From Desulfatitalea sp. (GTDB taxonomy: Bacteria; Desulfobacterota; Desulfobacteria; Desulfobacterales; Desulfosarcinaceae), in NCBI GenBank assembly GCA_018224505.1, contig JAGTVD010000165.1:1-11772 (forward strand): DNA of 11,772 bases. Reading direction: 5' to 3'. The notes below the pieces were generated by a model. That model worked only from the letters and a program-made list of their open reading frames with translations. It was not told the DNA's origin and did not search any database. Below are positions 1 through 8,539 of this stretch, piece after piece (the first letter of the stretch is position 1; every line of letters starts with the position of its first letter). The translations under genes and the position numbers were made by a program.

Positions 1-52
1 CCGTGGGGGCGGAACGATATTTCCGAATTTTGCCGATTGTTTTCGGGTTCCC

Positions 53-81
53 GTAGGGGCGGGTTTCAAACCCGCCCTTAC
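53..81. repeat. GC-rich palindrome (inverted repeat)
   Basis: Arms at 53-66 and 68-81 pair over 14 positions, 13 Watson-Crick and one G-T wobble (56 with 78), around a single central base. The arm reads GTAGGGGCGGGTTT. It lies 45 bp past the stop of the leftward hydrolase gene, so it could fold in that transcript, but the following sequence on that strand is not U-rich and it is not a canonical intrinsic terminator. Positions 1-12 repeat the outer part of the left arm (CCGTGGGGGCGG against CCGTAGGGGCGG at 51-62). From memory, similar palindromes occur as dispersed intergenic elements in several bacterial phyla; I cannot confirm copy number here. Confidence 0.75.
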
Positions 82-131
82 ACAAACCCGCCCTTACACA
101 AACCCGCCCCTACACAAACCCGTCCCTACAC
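68..131. repeat. 16-bp tandem repeat, four copies
   Basis: Four abutting copies of AAACCCGCCCTTACAC lie at 68-83, 84-99, 100-115 and 116-131. Copies 1 and 2 are identical, copy 3 has one change (T to C) and copy 4 has two. The first copy is also the right arm of the palindrome at 53-81, so the array looks like expansion of that arm. The last copy overlaps the 3' end of the hydrolase gene and provides its last codon and stop. There are no spacers between units. Confidence 0.9.
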
Positions 132-944
132 GAGGCGCCGGATAAACCGCAGCATGCGCTTGGCCACCGCCTCCCGCGTCTGGTGATGGGGGATGTGCCG
201 GGCGCCGGGTACCATGAAGCGTTCGGCTGGGCCGCTCACCCCGGACACGATGGCATCCACCTGGGCCGGCGTCGCGAATTCGTCCGCTTCCCCCTGGATC
301 ACCAGCACCGGGCAGCGCACACCGGGCAGCAGTCCCTCCACATTCCAGGGGGCGAAGACATCTGAAAGCCAGGTGTCGGACCAGCGGTAAAAAAGGGGGT
401 CCACGTCCACATCGTGATATTTCTGCAACCGGGGTTTCAGATCGCCTCGGCGGTATGCCGAGACGATATCCCGGATGCCTTGGCGCGTTACATCCTCCAC
501 ACGGACATGGGCCGCTTCGGTGATGACCCCTGCCACGCCCTCCGGGTAGCGGGCGGCATACATCAAGGCGATGGTGCCGCCGTCGCTGTGGCCGATCAGG
601 ATCGATTTGCGGATCCCGCACCGGGACAACACCTGCGGCAGAAACGCCCATGCTTCGCGCTCGATGTACTCCGGATCCACGTCGGACGACGGCAAGGCGT
701 CACTGCGGCCATGGCCCAGCCGGTCGAAAAGCAGCCCCGGCAAACCGCAGGCGGTGACCATTTGCACTGGAAAATCGCCCCACACCAGTATGCTGCCCAG
801 ACCTTCGTGTAAAAAGACCAACACCGGCTGCTCCGGGTTTCGAGGACCGGGCGGTTCAAGACGCTGGGCCGCCAGTCGCCGGCCCAGCACGGTGAGTGTT
901 AAATCGGCCGTATGGACGGCCGCTGGGGAGGATGGATGGGTCAT
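126..944 (-). CDS. alpha/beta hydrolase fold protein
   Basis: This is a 272-residue single-domain alpha/beta hydrolase, probably cytoplasmic since no signal peptide is visible. An HEG oxyanion-type motif lies near residues 46-48, followed by FDRLGHGRS near 73-81. The nucleophile elbow is GHSDGG (Ser120), with the acid probably Asp221 in GEADEF and the base His250 in GARHIPHH, so the catalytic triad is complete. The motifs fit an esterase or C-C hydrolase-like enzyme, but the substrate cannot be read from sequence. I chose the ATG at 944 because the conserved fold begins soon after it and a promoter-like sequence lies just upstream. In-frame alternatives are ATG at 1007 and TTG at 1037; none has a strong ribosome-binding site. 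The stop codon TAG lies inside a 16-bp tandem repeat. The gene is divergent from the VOC/ABM pair. Confidence 0.85.
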   Translation of the reverse strand: MTHPSSPAAVHTADLTLTVLGRRLAAQRLEPPGPRNPEQPVLVFLHEGLGSILVWGDFPVQMVTACGLPGLLFDRLGHGRSDALPSSDVDPEYIEREAWAFLPQVLSRCGIRKSILIGHSDGGTIALMYAARYPEGVAGVITEAAHVRVEDVTRQGIRDIVSAYRRGDLKPRLQKYHDVDVDPLFYRWSDTWLSDVFAPWNVEGLLPGVRCPVLVIQGEADEFATPAQVDAIVSGVSGPAERFMVPGARHIPHHQTREAVAKRMLRFIRRLV

Positions 945-952
945 CATTGATT

Positions 953-980
953 TGTATAACCAATTGGGGTCGGGTTTCAA
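953..980 (-). promoter_or_regulatory. Possible sigma70-type promoter for the hydrolase
   Basis: On the minus strand TTGAAA (975-980) is followed after 16 bp by TATACA (953-958). Transcription would begin within a few bases of the ATGATG at 942-947, which would make the message leaderless or nearly so and fits the lack of a Shine-Dalgarno sequence. This is motif matching only. Confidence 0.3.
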
Positions 981-1031
981 GGGGGTGGGCCTTTCCGGGA
1001 TGGACATTTGCCGTGATAAAACATAGGATGA

Positions 1032-1061
1032 TTGCAAAACACCTTATTGCCATCGGATAAT
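1032..1061 (+). promoter_or_regulatory. Possible weak promoter for the VOC/ABM pair
   Basis: TTGCAA (1032-1037) is followed after 18 bp by GATAAT (1056-1061). The -10 box ends only 4 bp before the ATG at 1066, so a start site at the usual distance would fall on or after that ATG. Either this is not the promoter or translation starts further in. Confidence 0.2.
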
Positions 1062-1065
1062 AACG

Positions 1066-1449
1066 ATGCTTGCCAATGATGCTGACCAACGGCCGCTGTT
1101 GGACGTGCGGCGCACCAATACCATTCTATACTGCCGACACTGGTTGCAAGCGGTTGGTTTTTACAGGGATGTGCTGGGTCTGACGGTCCACCACGCCACG
1201 GACTGGCTGGTGGAGTTCAAAGTCACGGATAGCGGTTTCGTAAGTATTGCCGACGCATCCCGGACCACCATCGCCTGCGCCGCCGGGAACGGCATCACGC
1301 TTTCATGGCAGGTCGACGACGTGGTGGCGCTGCACGGCAAAATGGCTGCTGTCGGCGTCCCGGTGGGCCCCATCCAGTCCAAGTGGGGCGCCCGCGTCTT
1401 TTATTTCCACGATCCGGAGGGCCACCGCCTGGAGGCGTGGTCCACATGA
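1066..1449 (+). CDS. VOC (glyoxalase/bleomycin-resistance fold) family protein
   Basis: The 127-residue protein has the size and pattern of a single vicinal-oxygen-chelate domain. The paired beta-alpha-beta signatures are NTILYCRHWLQAVGFYRDVLGL near residues 18-39 in the first half and FYFHDPEGHRLEAW near 112-125 in the second. Glu50 (LVEFKV) and Glu123 (HRLEAW) fall where metal ligands often sit. The other two usual ligand positions do not show an obvious His, so a standard four-ligand glyoxalase I site is not evident. The protein may be a dioxygenase-like, isomerase-like or binding member; the substrate is unknown. The ATG start has no clear ribosome-binding site, and in-frame TTG/GTG codons near residues 12-14 are alternatives. 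It probably forms an operon with the ABM gene 12 bp downstream. Confidence 0.85.
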   Translation: MLANDADQRPLLDVRRTNTILYCRHWLQAVGFYRDVLGLTVHHATDWLVEFKVTDSGFVSIADASRTTIACAAGNGITLSWQVDDVVALHGKMAAVGVPVGPIQSKWGARVFYFHDPEGHRLEAWST

Positions 1450-1456
1450 AAGGAGG
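1449..1456 (+). promoter_or_regulatory. Strong Shine-Dalgarno of the ABM gene
   Basis: AAAGGAGG begins on the last base of the upstream VOC stop codon and lies 5 bp before the ATG at 1462. It is one of the strongest ribosome-binding sites in the window and contrasts with the weak site of the upstream gene, so the second protein may be made at a higher rate. Confidence 0.8.
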
Positions 1457-1461
1457 AGGAC

Positions 1462-1770
1462 ATGACCATCAGGGTATTGATGACGCGTCGTATTCCGGAA
1501 CTGACCAGCGGTATGGACCTTTCTATCATGCCCCGGCTCAATGAACTGCTCATCAAGCTGCGCAGTATGGCCAATGTTCAGCCCGGATACATCTCCGGAG
1601 AGACCATGCACAATGTGGAGGATACGAGCGAGTACCTGGTGATCGGTACCTGGAAGTCACTGGAGGCCTGGCACAACTGGCTCAAAAATCCCAAGCGGGC
1701 GGCGATGGAGGCCGAGATCGACGATCTGCTGGGGACCCCCACGGTATACAGGGTATACAGTTACGATTAG
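1462..1770 (+). CDS. ABM-domain (antibiotic biosynthesis monooxygenase-like) protein
   Basis: This is a 102-residue protein with the dimeric alpha/beta-barrel pattern of the ABM family. A first strand (MTIRVLMTRRI) leads to a helix ending in LLIKLRSMA. A second strand follows (GYISGETM near residues 52-59), then TSEYLVIGTWKSLEAWHNWLKNPKR near 68-92, the classic ABM stretch in which a strand is followed by an aromatic-rich helix. A final strand is TVYRVYSY. Members include quinol monooxygenases, haem-degrading enzymes and many of unknown role. I see no residue that identifies the substrate, and no conserved haem-ligand context. It follows the VOC gene by 12 bp behind a strong ribosome-binding site. 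Both are small barrel-type proteins and may act on one small molecule, which is inference from position. Confidence 0.85.
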   Translation: MTIRVLMTRRIPELTSGMDLSIMPRLNELLIKLRSMANVQPGYISGETMHNVEDTSEYLVIGTWKSLEAWHNWLKNPKRAAMEAEIDDLLGTPTVYRVYSYD

Positions 1771-1791
1771 ATAAGGGAACCCTTAATCCCC

Positions 1792-3465
<1,674 letters not shown>

Positions 3466-3490
3466 TGCACACTACCGACGAAGCCGGACC

Positions 3491-4153
3491 CTACATCAGC
3501 GGAGACCGCCGTTTGGGTTTTTTGAGAATGAATCCGGCAATAAACCCAACGATCACCAAACCGCCGCCATAGAGCAGCCCCTGGTAGAGCTGGCTGTTGG
3601 TCACCTGGTTGAGTGCACTTTCAAATTCATCGGACCGGGTACGGGCCTCGGCCAAGGCGTTTTGGATCTGTTCAAATTCGGATTTCAACGACAAAAATTC
3701 AGCGGATTCCTGCTTCAACGCCTCGTGGGCGGTCTCGATGGTTTCCAGCTGCTGCTGGGTCTGGGCAAGGGTTTCGGTCAAGCCGCGGTTTTCCGCGGTC
3801 AATTCCGATGCCCGTTCCTGCAGGGCGCTGTTTTGGCTCATCACCTCGGCATGCCGACGCTCCAGGCGCTCCAACTGCATGGCGCTGGGCATCTTGTCCG
3901 TCAGGTAGCGTGTCAGCACCCACCCCTCCCGACCGTTGGACAGCCGTACCATGGACCACTCGTCGCCGGGGGTGACCAACTCCACGTTGCGACCGGTGGG
4001 CACCAGTGAGATGATGCGGTGCTCCGTACTCTGGCCGGAGCGCATGGGCACTTCGAACTCTTCAGAAATATAACGGGTCGCGGCCATTCCGGTGCCAAGG
4101 CTGTATACGAGGCACAACCCGGCCAATAGCGCTGTCTGCAATAACCGTTTCAT
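3491..4153 (-). CDS. YgiM-type SH3 domain protein with C-terminal membrane anchor
   Basis: The 220-residue protein has four parts. A signal peptide (residues 1-25, likely cut after GMAA) is followed by a bacterial SH3 domain (about 26-87, with GDEWSMVRLSNGREGWVLTRYL), a long charged coiled coil (about 90-185, rich in Gln, Glu and Leu) and one membrane helix (about 190-210). It ends in the basic tail KKPKRRSPLM. This order matches the SH3-domain protein family that includes E. coli YgiM (206 residues). The exported part should sit in the periplasm, where SH3b domains often bind peptidoglycan, anchored to the inner membrane; the exact role is unknown. The ATG at 4153 was chosen because it begins the signal peptide and AAGGGAGAG lies 8 bp upstream. 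The frame stays open to 4318, but that extension has no such signals. nadB follows by 25 bp, so the two are probably co-transcribed. Confidence 0.9.
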   Translation of the reverse strand: MKRLLQTALLAGLCLVYSLGTGMAATRYISEEFEVPMRSGQSTEHRIISLVPTGRNVELVTPGDEWSMVRLSNGREGWVLTRYLTDKMPSAMQLERLERRHAEVMSQNSALQERASELTAENRGLTETLAQTQQQLETIETAHEALKQESAEFLSLKSEFEQIQNALAEARTRSDEFESALNQVTNSQLYQGLLYGGGLVIVGFIAGFILKKPKRRSPLM

Positions 4154-4453
4154 TGGACAAACTCTCCCTTGGAATCTGTGATTGAAGGGCGCGCCACCCG
4201 ACACCTGAACCGGGCAGCATGTCACGATCCTGCCTTCCCGGACGCAACGGCACCCTCGGGCGGGTGGCTGGCGCAGACCCGCATGGGCAGGTCCGCATGT
4301 CATCGGCGGCAATGCCATACGATGGGTCCCCGGCTGCGAAACAAAGCGTATTCTTTGAAGAAAAGCAACCCTTCTGTCAATATTTTCTTTGAAACCTGTG
4401 CCCTGTGTGATATTTTGTTACTAATTTCAGTATCAAAGGGCAAGCTATCCATC
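4154..4453. other. Gene-free divergent intergenic region
   Basis: This 300-bp stretch lies between the divergent SH3-protein gene and the DUF1178 gene. Both reading frames extend into it, but nothing in those extensions looks protein-like. A promoter-like pair facing right is listed separately. On the minus strand a perfect TTGACA lies at 4375-4380, but no good -10 box follows at normal spacing. The part nearest the DUF1178 gene is clearly more AT-rich than its surroundings, as expected for a promoter zone. No RNA gene or repeat was recognised. Confidence 0.6.
4389..4416 (+). promoter_or_regulatory. Possible sigma70-type promoter of the DUF1178 gene
   Basis: TTGAAA (4389-4394) and TATTTT (4411-4416) are separated by 16 bp within the AT-rich part of the intergenic region. 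Transcription would begin near 4423, giving a leader of about 30 nt. The ribosome-binding site is weak: AAAGGG ends about 13 bp before the ATG. Confidence 0.4.
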
Positions 4454-4903
4454 ATGATCGCATACGATTTGCAATGTGACAACGGGCATCGCTTCGAAGG
4501 CTGGTTCGAGGATGCCGGGGCCTATGAGAAGCAGCGCCGACAGGGCCACCTGAATTGCCCGGTGTGCAATTCAGAAGAAGTGGTTCGCGTTCCGTCCACC
4601 TTTGCCATCAAAGGGATCAAGGGGGGCGCCGCCCGTCCGGCCAAAGCGCACAGCGCCGCCGAGGCCGCGGTGGTGGCTCAAGCGGTGATGGAATATGTGG
4701 AGCGCCAATTCGACAACGTAGGCCCGGATTTCACCTCTGAAGCCCTGAAAATTCATTATGGTGTGAGCGAACCGCGCAACATCCGCGGCACCAGTACCGC
4801 CCGGGAAGAAGAAACGCTGCGCCAGGAGGGGGTCGAATTCTTCAAGGTGCCCCTGCCACACCCCACCCCGGACAAACCCGACCCGCCCGAATCGGATAAC
4901 TGA
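4454..4903 (+). CDS. DUF1178 family protein, zinc-ribbon-like
   Basis: The 149-residue protein opens with MIAYDLQCDNGHRFEGWF, the start typical of DUF1178 proteins, and has a CPVC pair at residues 35-38. Cys8, His12, Cys35 and Cys38 could together hold one zinc ion in an FmdB-like ribbon. An Ala/Lys-rich stretch (about 53-75) follows, then a conserved helix (AVMEYVERQFDNVGPDF, 77-93) and a region with EALKIHYG and RGTSTAREEE (96-120). The tail is Pro/Asp-rich. The family is widespread in proteobacteria and its function is unknown to me. The ATG at 4454 fits the family start; the open frame continues upstream to 4169 without coding character. It converges on recD2, with 17 bp between the two stop codons. 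Confidence 0.9.
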   Translation: MIAYDLQCDNGHRFEGWFEDAGAYEKQRRQGHLNCPVCNSEEVVRVPSTFAIKGIKGGAARPAKAHSAAEAAVVAQAVMEYVERQFDNVGPDFTSEALKIHYGVSEPRNIRGTSTAREEETLRQEGVEFFKVPLPHPTPDKPDPPESDN

Positions 4904-4920
4904 CCCGGAATTTGAAATCC

Positions 4921-7092
4921 TCAGCGCGTTAGCCGCCAGCTCAGCAATGAGCGCCGGCGACGGGGCTGGTCCGCCTGCACGGCAACCTGAACCGCTTTGA
5001 CCGAACCCACCAGGATCACGGTCCGCCGTGCGCGGGTCAGCGCCGTGTAGAGCAAATTGCGCTGAAGCATGATGTAGTGCTGGGTGACCATGGGCAGCAC
5101 GATCACCGGGTACTCCGAACCCTGGGATTTGTGGACCGTTATGGCGTAAGCCAGGGACAACTCGTCCAGATCGGCCTGGTCGTAGGTGACACGGCGCCCA
5201 TCAAAATCCACCACCAGCCGCACCTTGTCGGCGTCGAGTTCATCGACGATACCGATCTCGCCGTTGAACACCTCCTTTTGATAGTTGTTCCGCAGATGCA
5301 TCACCTTGTCGCCGCGGCAATACCGGCCGGCCAGGGGTTTTTGCGCCTTGAGCCGGGGGTTCAGGCCCGCCTGCAACATCCCGTTGAGCCGCAACGTGCC
5401 CACATCGCCCTTGTGCATGGGGCTCAGTACCTGTACTTGGCGCACCGGGTCCAGCGCCAGTTGATCGGGGATGTGACGGGTGCACAGGGCTACGATGGTC
5501 CGGGCCGCGGCTGCGGGCCCGTCGGCAGCGATGAAGGTGAAAGGCGCCAGGGGGTCCCCGGGTGCCACGGGGACCAGTTCAGGCAATTCACCGTGCCGCA
5601 CCTTGTGGGCGTTGGCGATGATGGGGCTTTGGGCGGCCTGTCGGAACACCTCTTCCAGGGCAAAGGTGCTGATCTGCCCGGATTCGATCAGGTCGGCCAG
5701 GACATTGCCCGGACCCACCGACGGCAGCTGGAATTCATCGCCTACCAGGATCAATCGGGTTTGCGGATGCAGCGCATCGAGCAGGTGACCCATCAATACG
5801 GCGTCGACCATGGAGACCTCGTCCACCACCAGCGCTTCGGTATCCAGCGGGTCGTCCTGGTCGCGCTCGAAGCGCCCTTCGGCCAGGTTGTAGCCCAACA
5901 GTTTGTGCAGAGTGGCCGCCGGGCGGCCCGTCACTTCGGCCATGCGCCGGGCGGCCCGGCCCGTTGGGGCAGCCAGCAGATACGGGATGCCCATAGCCTC
6001 GAAGATGGCCGCCATGGCCCGGATCAGGGTGGTTTTGCCGGTTCCCGGACCGCCCGTCACAATGACCACCCGGTTCCGGAGCACCCCCTCGAGCACCGCC
6101 TGTTGGGTTCCCGAGAGTTCAATGGCCATGCGCCGGACCACGGTCTCCATGATCCGGGGGGCCGCCGCGCTCGGGGCGGACATGGCAATTTCCTGCACCA
6201 TGAGCCGCAGACGCCGGGCGACCCCCTGTTCCGCAGCAAAAAGGGGCGGCAGGTAGACCGGCGCTTCGGGCGCTTCGGGACATGCCACGATGCACTGCTC
6301 CCCGGCCAACTGATCCAAACTGTCCCGAACGGCATGGTAATCCAGCTCGAAAGCGCTGGCACAGCGCTCTTCCAGTGCTTGCCGGGGCACGAACATATGG
6401 CCCTCTTCTCTGGCCTCTTCAAGCAGATACTGCAAGCAGGCCCGCGCGCGCTGGCTGTCGTCCATCGGCGGGTCGCCATGGCGTGCAAGGGCATCGAAGA
6501 TGTAAAAACCGGTACGGGGGATTTCAGCAACCAGGCGCTCCGGGTCGTTGCGCACGACTTGCAGGGCCTGGGGACCGAATTGCTTGAACACCCGCATGGC
6601 ATGGGCCGGCTGAACGCCTCGATCTTGAAGAAACTGCATCAGGGCGCGCACCTGATGATGGTCCTGCCAGGCTTCTCCGATCCGCCGGGCCGTTTCGGGA
6701 CCAATGCCGCGCACTTCCGCCAACCGGTGGGGCTGCTGTTCGATAACGGTCAGTGTGTCGGCCTGGAAGTGGTTCAAGAGCCGTTCGGCTGTTTTCGGTC
6801 CGATGCCCTTGATCAGTCCCAATGCCAGGAACCGGCGGATCTCCTCGACCCCGGCGGGCAGCAGCAGTTCGAACCGGGTGACGCTGAATTGCTGCCCGTA
6901 GCGCGGATGGGTCTGCCAATCACCGCTCAACCGCAGGGTTTCACCGGGCCGGGGATCGGGCATGTGGCCCAGAACGGTAACCAGGGTGGTCTGACGGGTG
7001 GGACGGAACTTGGCGATAATGAAGGGACTGTCCGGGCTGCGATAGGTGATGCGCTCGATCCGGCCTTCCAAGGTGGTGGCGTGGTCCTGCAT
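4921..7092 (-). CDS. recD2: RecD2-type ATP-dependent 5'-3' DNA helicase
   Basis: The 723-residue superfamily 1B helicase matches the stand-alone RecD2/RecD-like family, which unwinds DNA outside the RecBCD complex. An N-terminal OB-like region (about 1-80) and helix-hairpin-helix repeats (about 85-145, with LGLIKGIGPKTA and VRGIGPETA) precede a helical linker. Motor motifs follow in order: Walker A GGPGTGKT (347-354), the APTGRAA motif (375-381), Walker B DEVS (424-427), GDEFQLPSVG (451-460), the UvrD-C-like AITVHKSQGSEYP (650-661) and LLYTALTRAR (680-689). All ATPase motifs are intact and the length is normal. In better-studied relatives RecD2 takes part in replication-fork and repair work. 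The ATG at 7092 lies 9 bp after the gmhB stop, with AAGGGG about 12 bp upstream inside gmhB, so translation is probably coupled. No recB or recC is present nearby. Confidence 0.95.
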   Translation of the reverse strand: MQDHATTLEGRIERITYRSPDSPFIIAKFRPTRQTTLVTVLGHMPDPRPGETLRLSGDWQTHPRYGQQFSVTRFELLLPAGVEEIRRFLALGLIKGIGPKTAERLLNHFQADTLTVIEQQPHRLAEVRGIGPETARRIGEAWQDHHQVRALMQFLQDRGVQPAHAMRVFKQFGPQALQVVRNDPERLVAEIPRTGFYIFDALARHGDPPMDDSQRARACLQYLLEEAREEGHMFVPRQALEERCASAFELDYHAVRDSLDQLAGEQCIVACPEAPEAPVYLPPLFAAEQGVARRLRLMVQEIAMSAPSAAAPRIMETVVRRMAIELSGTQQAVLEGVLRNRVVIVTGGPGTGKTTLIRAMAAIFEAMGIPYLLAAPTGRAARRMAEVTGRPAATLHKLLGYNLAEGRFERDQDDPLDTEALVVDEVSMVDAVLMGHLLDALHPQTRLILVGDEFQLPSVGPGNVLADLIESGQISTFALEEVFRQAAQSPIIANAHKVRHGELPELVPVAPGDPLAPFTFIAADGPAAAARTIVALCTRHIPDQLALDPVRQVQVLSPMHKGDVGTLRLNGMLQAGLNPRLKAQKPLAGRYCRGDKVMHLRNNYQKEVFNGEIGIVDELDADKVRLVVDFDGRRVTYDQADLDELSLAYAITVHKSQGSEYPVIVLPMVTQHYIMLQRNLLYTALTRARRTVILVGSVKAVQVAVQADQPRRRRSLLSWRLTR

Positions 7093-7101
7093 GGCCGGCG
7101 G

Positions 7102-7680
7102 TTACCCCTTCTTGCCTGGCCCAATGGTTTGGGCAACGATCAGCCGGGCGGCGGCAAGCAGGTCGGCCACAACGGCATCGGGGTGGATCCGCTCCGCGGC
7201 CAGCTCCCGTTCGGCGGCTTCGCCGTTGCCGGTGCGCACCAGGATGGTGGCGCCGCAACCGGCATTGCGGCCACAGCGGATATCCTTGGCGCTGTCTCCG
7301 ATCATGACGGTCTGTGCCGGATCGATGCCATATTGCTGCCGGGCCTGGAAAATCAAACCGGGCTTGGGTTTGCGGCAATCGCAGTTCTCATCCGGACGGT
7401 GGGGGCAGAAAAAGACAGCCTCGATACGCCCACCCGCCCCGGCCACGGCGGACCGCATCCGGTGGTGTATCTCTTCAAGCACTTCCAGGGGCACCATGCT
7501 CCGCTGGATCATGGATTGGTTGGTGATAACAATGAGGTGGTAACCGTGCCGGGTCAGCAGGGTGATGGCCTCCAGGCTTCCGGGCAGAAACCGGAACTCC
7601 GCCCAGCGCTTGATATAATCAGGGGAATCGTCGTTGATCACCCCGTCCCGGTCGAGGAATATGACCTTGTCCAGCATCAT
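7102..7680 (-). CDS. gmhB: D-glycero-D-manno-heptose 1,7-bisphosphate 7-phosphatase (HAD-IIIA)
   Basis: The 192-residue HAD phosphatase removes the 7-phosphate of heptose 1,7-bisphosphate on the route to ADP-heptose, used for the LPS inner core. FLDRDGVIN (8-16) provides the nucleophile Asp10 and acid/base Asp12; ITNQS (52-56) is motif II; Lys104 or Lys106 in CRKPKPG is motif III; IGDS (127-130) carries Asp129. The GmhB-type zinc loop is complete: Cys92, His94, Cys100 and Cys102 in CPHRPDENCDC. Histidinol-phosphate phosphatases share this fold, but no his genes are near, so GmhB is preferred. The start is ATGATG; the first ATG overlaps the rlpA stop by 4 bp (ATGA), so the two are probably translationally coupled. 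recD2 begins 9 bp after its stop. Confidence 0.9.
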   Translation of the reverse strand: MMLDKVIFLDRDGVINDDSPDYIKRWAEFRFLPGSLEAITLLTRHGYHLIVITNQSMIQRSMVPLEVLEEIHHRMRSAVAGAGGRIEAVFFCPHRPDENCDCRKPKPGLIFQARQQYGIDPAQTVMIGDSAKDIRCGRNAGCGATILVRTGNGEAAERELAAERIHPDAVVADLLAAARLIVAQTIGPGKKG

Positions 7681-8462
7681 TCCGCGACGAGAAACGTCTC
7701 GGGAAACCCGTTGGCCCTGAGGTACGCTTCGTAGGCCGCGGCCTCCTCCAAGTCGGTTTCCAGGCCCAGACGCACACGGTAGAAGGTGCGTTCACCATCG
7801 GTGAATGGGGTCATGTGAACGTTGTCGTAGGTCTGGGCCAATGTTTGTACGAACCGTTCGGCGTTGGCGCGCTCGGAGAAGGCGCCGACCTGGAAAGTGA
7901 AGTTGCCGTGGTAGTAATCCACGGGCATATATTTTTGAGGCTCACCGGCACCTTGTTGATCCACCGGCACCCCTAAAGCGACCACGCGCACCGGCGCCGT
8001 GCCCGGCCGCACCACATCCAACGCCTGGGCCGCGGCATAGGAGAGATCGATAATACGGGCTTTGGCAAAGGGGCCCCGGTCGTTGACGAGCAAATCCACA
8101 CTGCGGTTGTTGGTCAGGTTCCGCACCCGCACGTAGGTCCCCAGGGGCAAGGTTTTGTGGGCGGCGGTCATGGCGTGCATGTCATAGATTTCGCCACTGG
8201 ATGTTTTGCGGCCATGGAACTCCTCGCCGTACCAGGAAGCCACCCCTTCCTCCTCGTAGCCGCGGGCATCCACCATGGGTTGGTACCACACCCCGAAGAC
8301 CCGGTAGGGCCGGGGCTGACCCGGCGCCGTTGGGGGCGCGGGCGTCGGTGCCGGTGCCGGTACGGGCGCGGGTGGCGGCAACACCGAGCAGGCCTGCAGG
8401 AATAAACCCAACGCCAACACCCACCCACCCATGCACCAGTACCCGCTGCGCTTCTTCACCAC
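7677..8462 (-). CDS. rlpA: RlpA-type septal lytic transglycosylase lipoprotein
   Basis: The protein is an exported lipoprotein of about 261 residues that should act on peptidoglycan, at the outer membrane and probably at the septum. Numbered from the upstream TTG at 8471 (264 residues), it has a signal peptide with lipobox LQAC (Cys28) and a Pro/Ala linker (about 32-52). A double-psi beta-barrel covers about 75-168 (GVASWYGEEFHGRKTSSGE, then VNDRGPF and IDLSYAAAQAL) and a SPOR domain about 188-264 (FTFQVGAFSERANAERF). Glu94, His105 and Asp131 match by spacing the Pseudomonas aeruginosa residues Glu120, His131 and Asp157 (from memory), so it should be active on denuded glycan. GTG at 8462 was chosen because GGAAAGGG lies 9 bp upstream; TTG at 8471 is too close to it, and ATG at 8432 would leave a short but possible signal peptide. 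lon ends about 77 bp upstream. Confidence 0.92.
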   Translation of the reverse strand: MVKKRSGYWCMGGWVLALGLFLQACSVLPPPAPVPAPAPTPAPPTAPGQPRPYRVFGVWYQPMVDARGYEEEGVASWYGEEFHGRKTSSGEIYDMHAMTAAHKTLPLGTYVRVRNLTNNRSVDLLVNDRGPFAKARIIDLSYAAAQALDVVRPGTAPVRVVALGVPVDQQGAGEPQKYMPVDYYHGNFTFQVGAFSERANAERFVQTLAQTYDNVHMTPFTDGERTFYRVRLGLETDLEEAAAYEAYLRANGFPETFLVAE

Positions 8463-8539
8463 GCCATCCAACCCTTTCCCCGCCCGAACGCATCCATCTC
8501 ATTCAAACAAATCGATGCCGCAAGACCTTAGCAACGCCC

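Noticed and set aside
68..131. Short CRISPR-like array
   Set aside because: The 16-bp units abut directly with no spacers, and no cas gene is in the window.
1771..1786. Terminator between the convergent ABM and nadB genes (TAAGGG/CCCTTA)
   Set aside because: The arms pair over 6 bp, but only 2 nt lie between them and no U-run follows, so a stable intrinsic terminator is unlikely.
4154..4318. N-terminal extension of the SH3 protein to 4318
   Set aside because: A clear signal peptide starts at 4153 with a good ribosome-binding site; the extension would bury it.
4169..4453. N-terminal extension of the DUF1178 protein up to 4169
   Set aside because: The family begins at MIAYDL (4454). The extra 95 codons show no domain and overlap the promoter-like AT-rich zone.
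5077..7734. 885-codon open frame on the plus strand opposite recD2, gmhB and the end of rlpA
   Set aside because: It is fully antisense to three well-supported genes, its protein is rich in Gly, His, Gln and Asp with no recognisable domain, and long antisense frames are expected in GC-rich coding DNA.
8463..8539. Terminator or separate promoter between lon and rlpA
   Set aside because: No hairpin with a U-run and no convincing -35/-10 pair was seen, so whether rlpA is read through from lon remains open.
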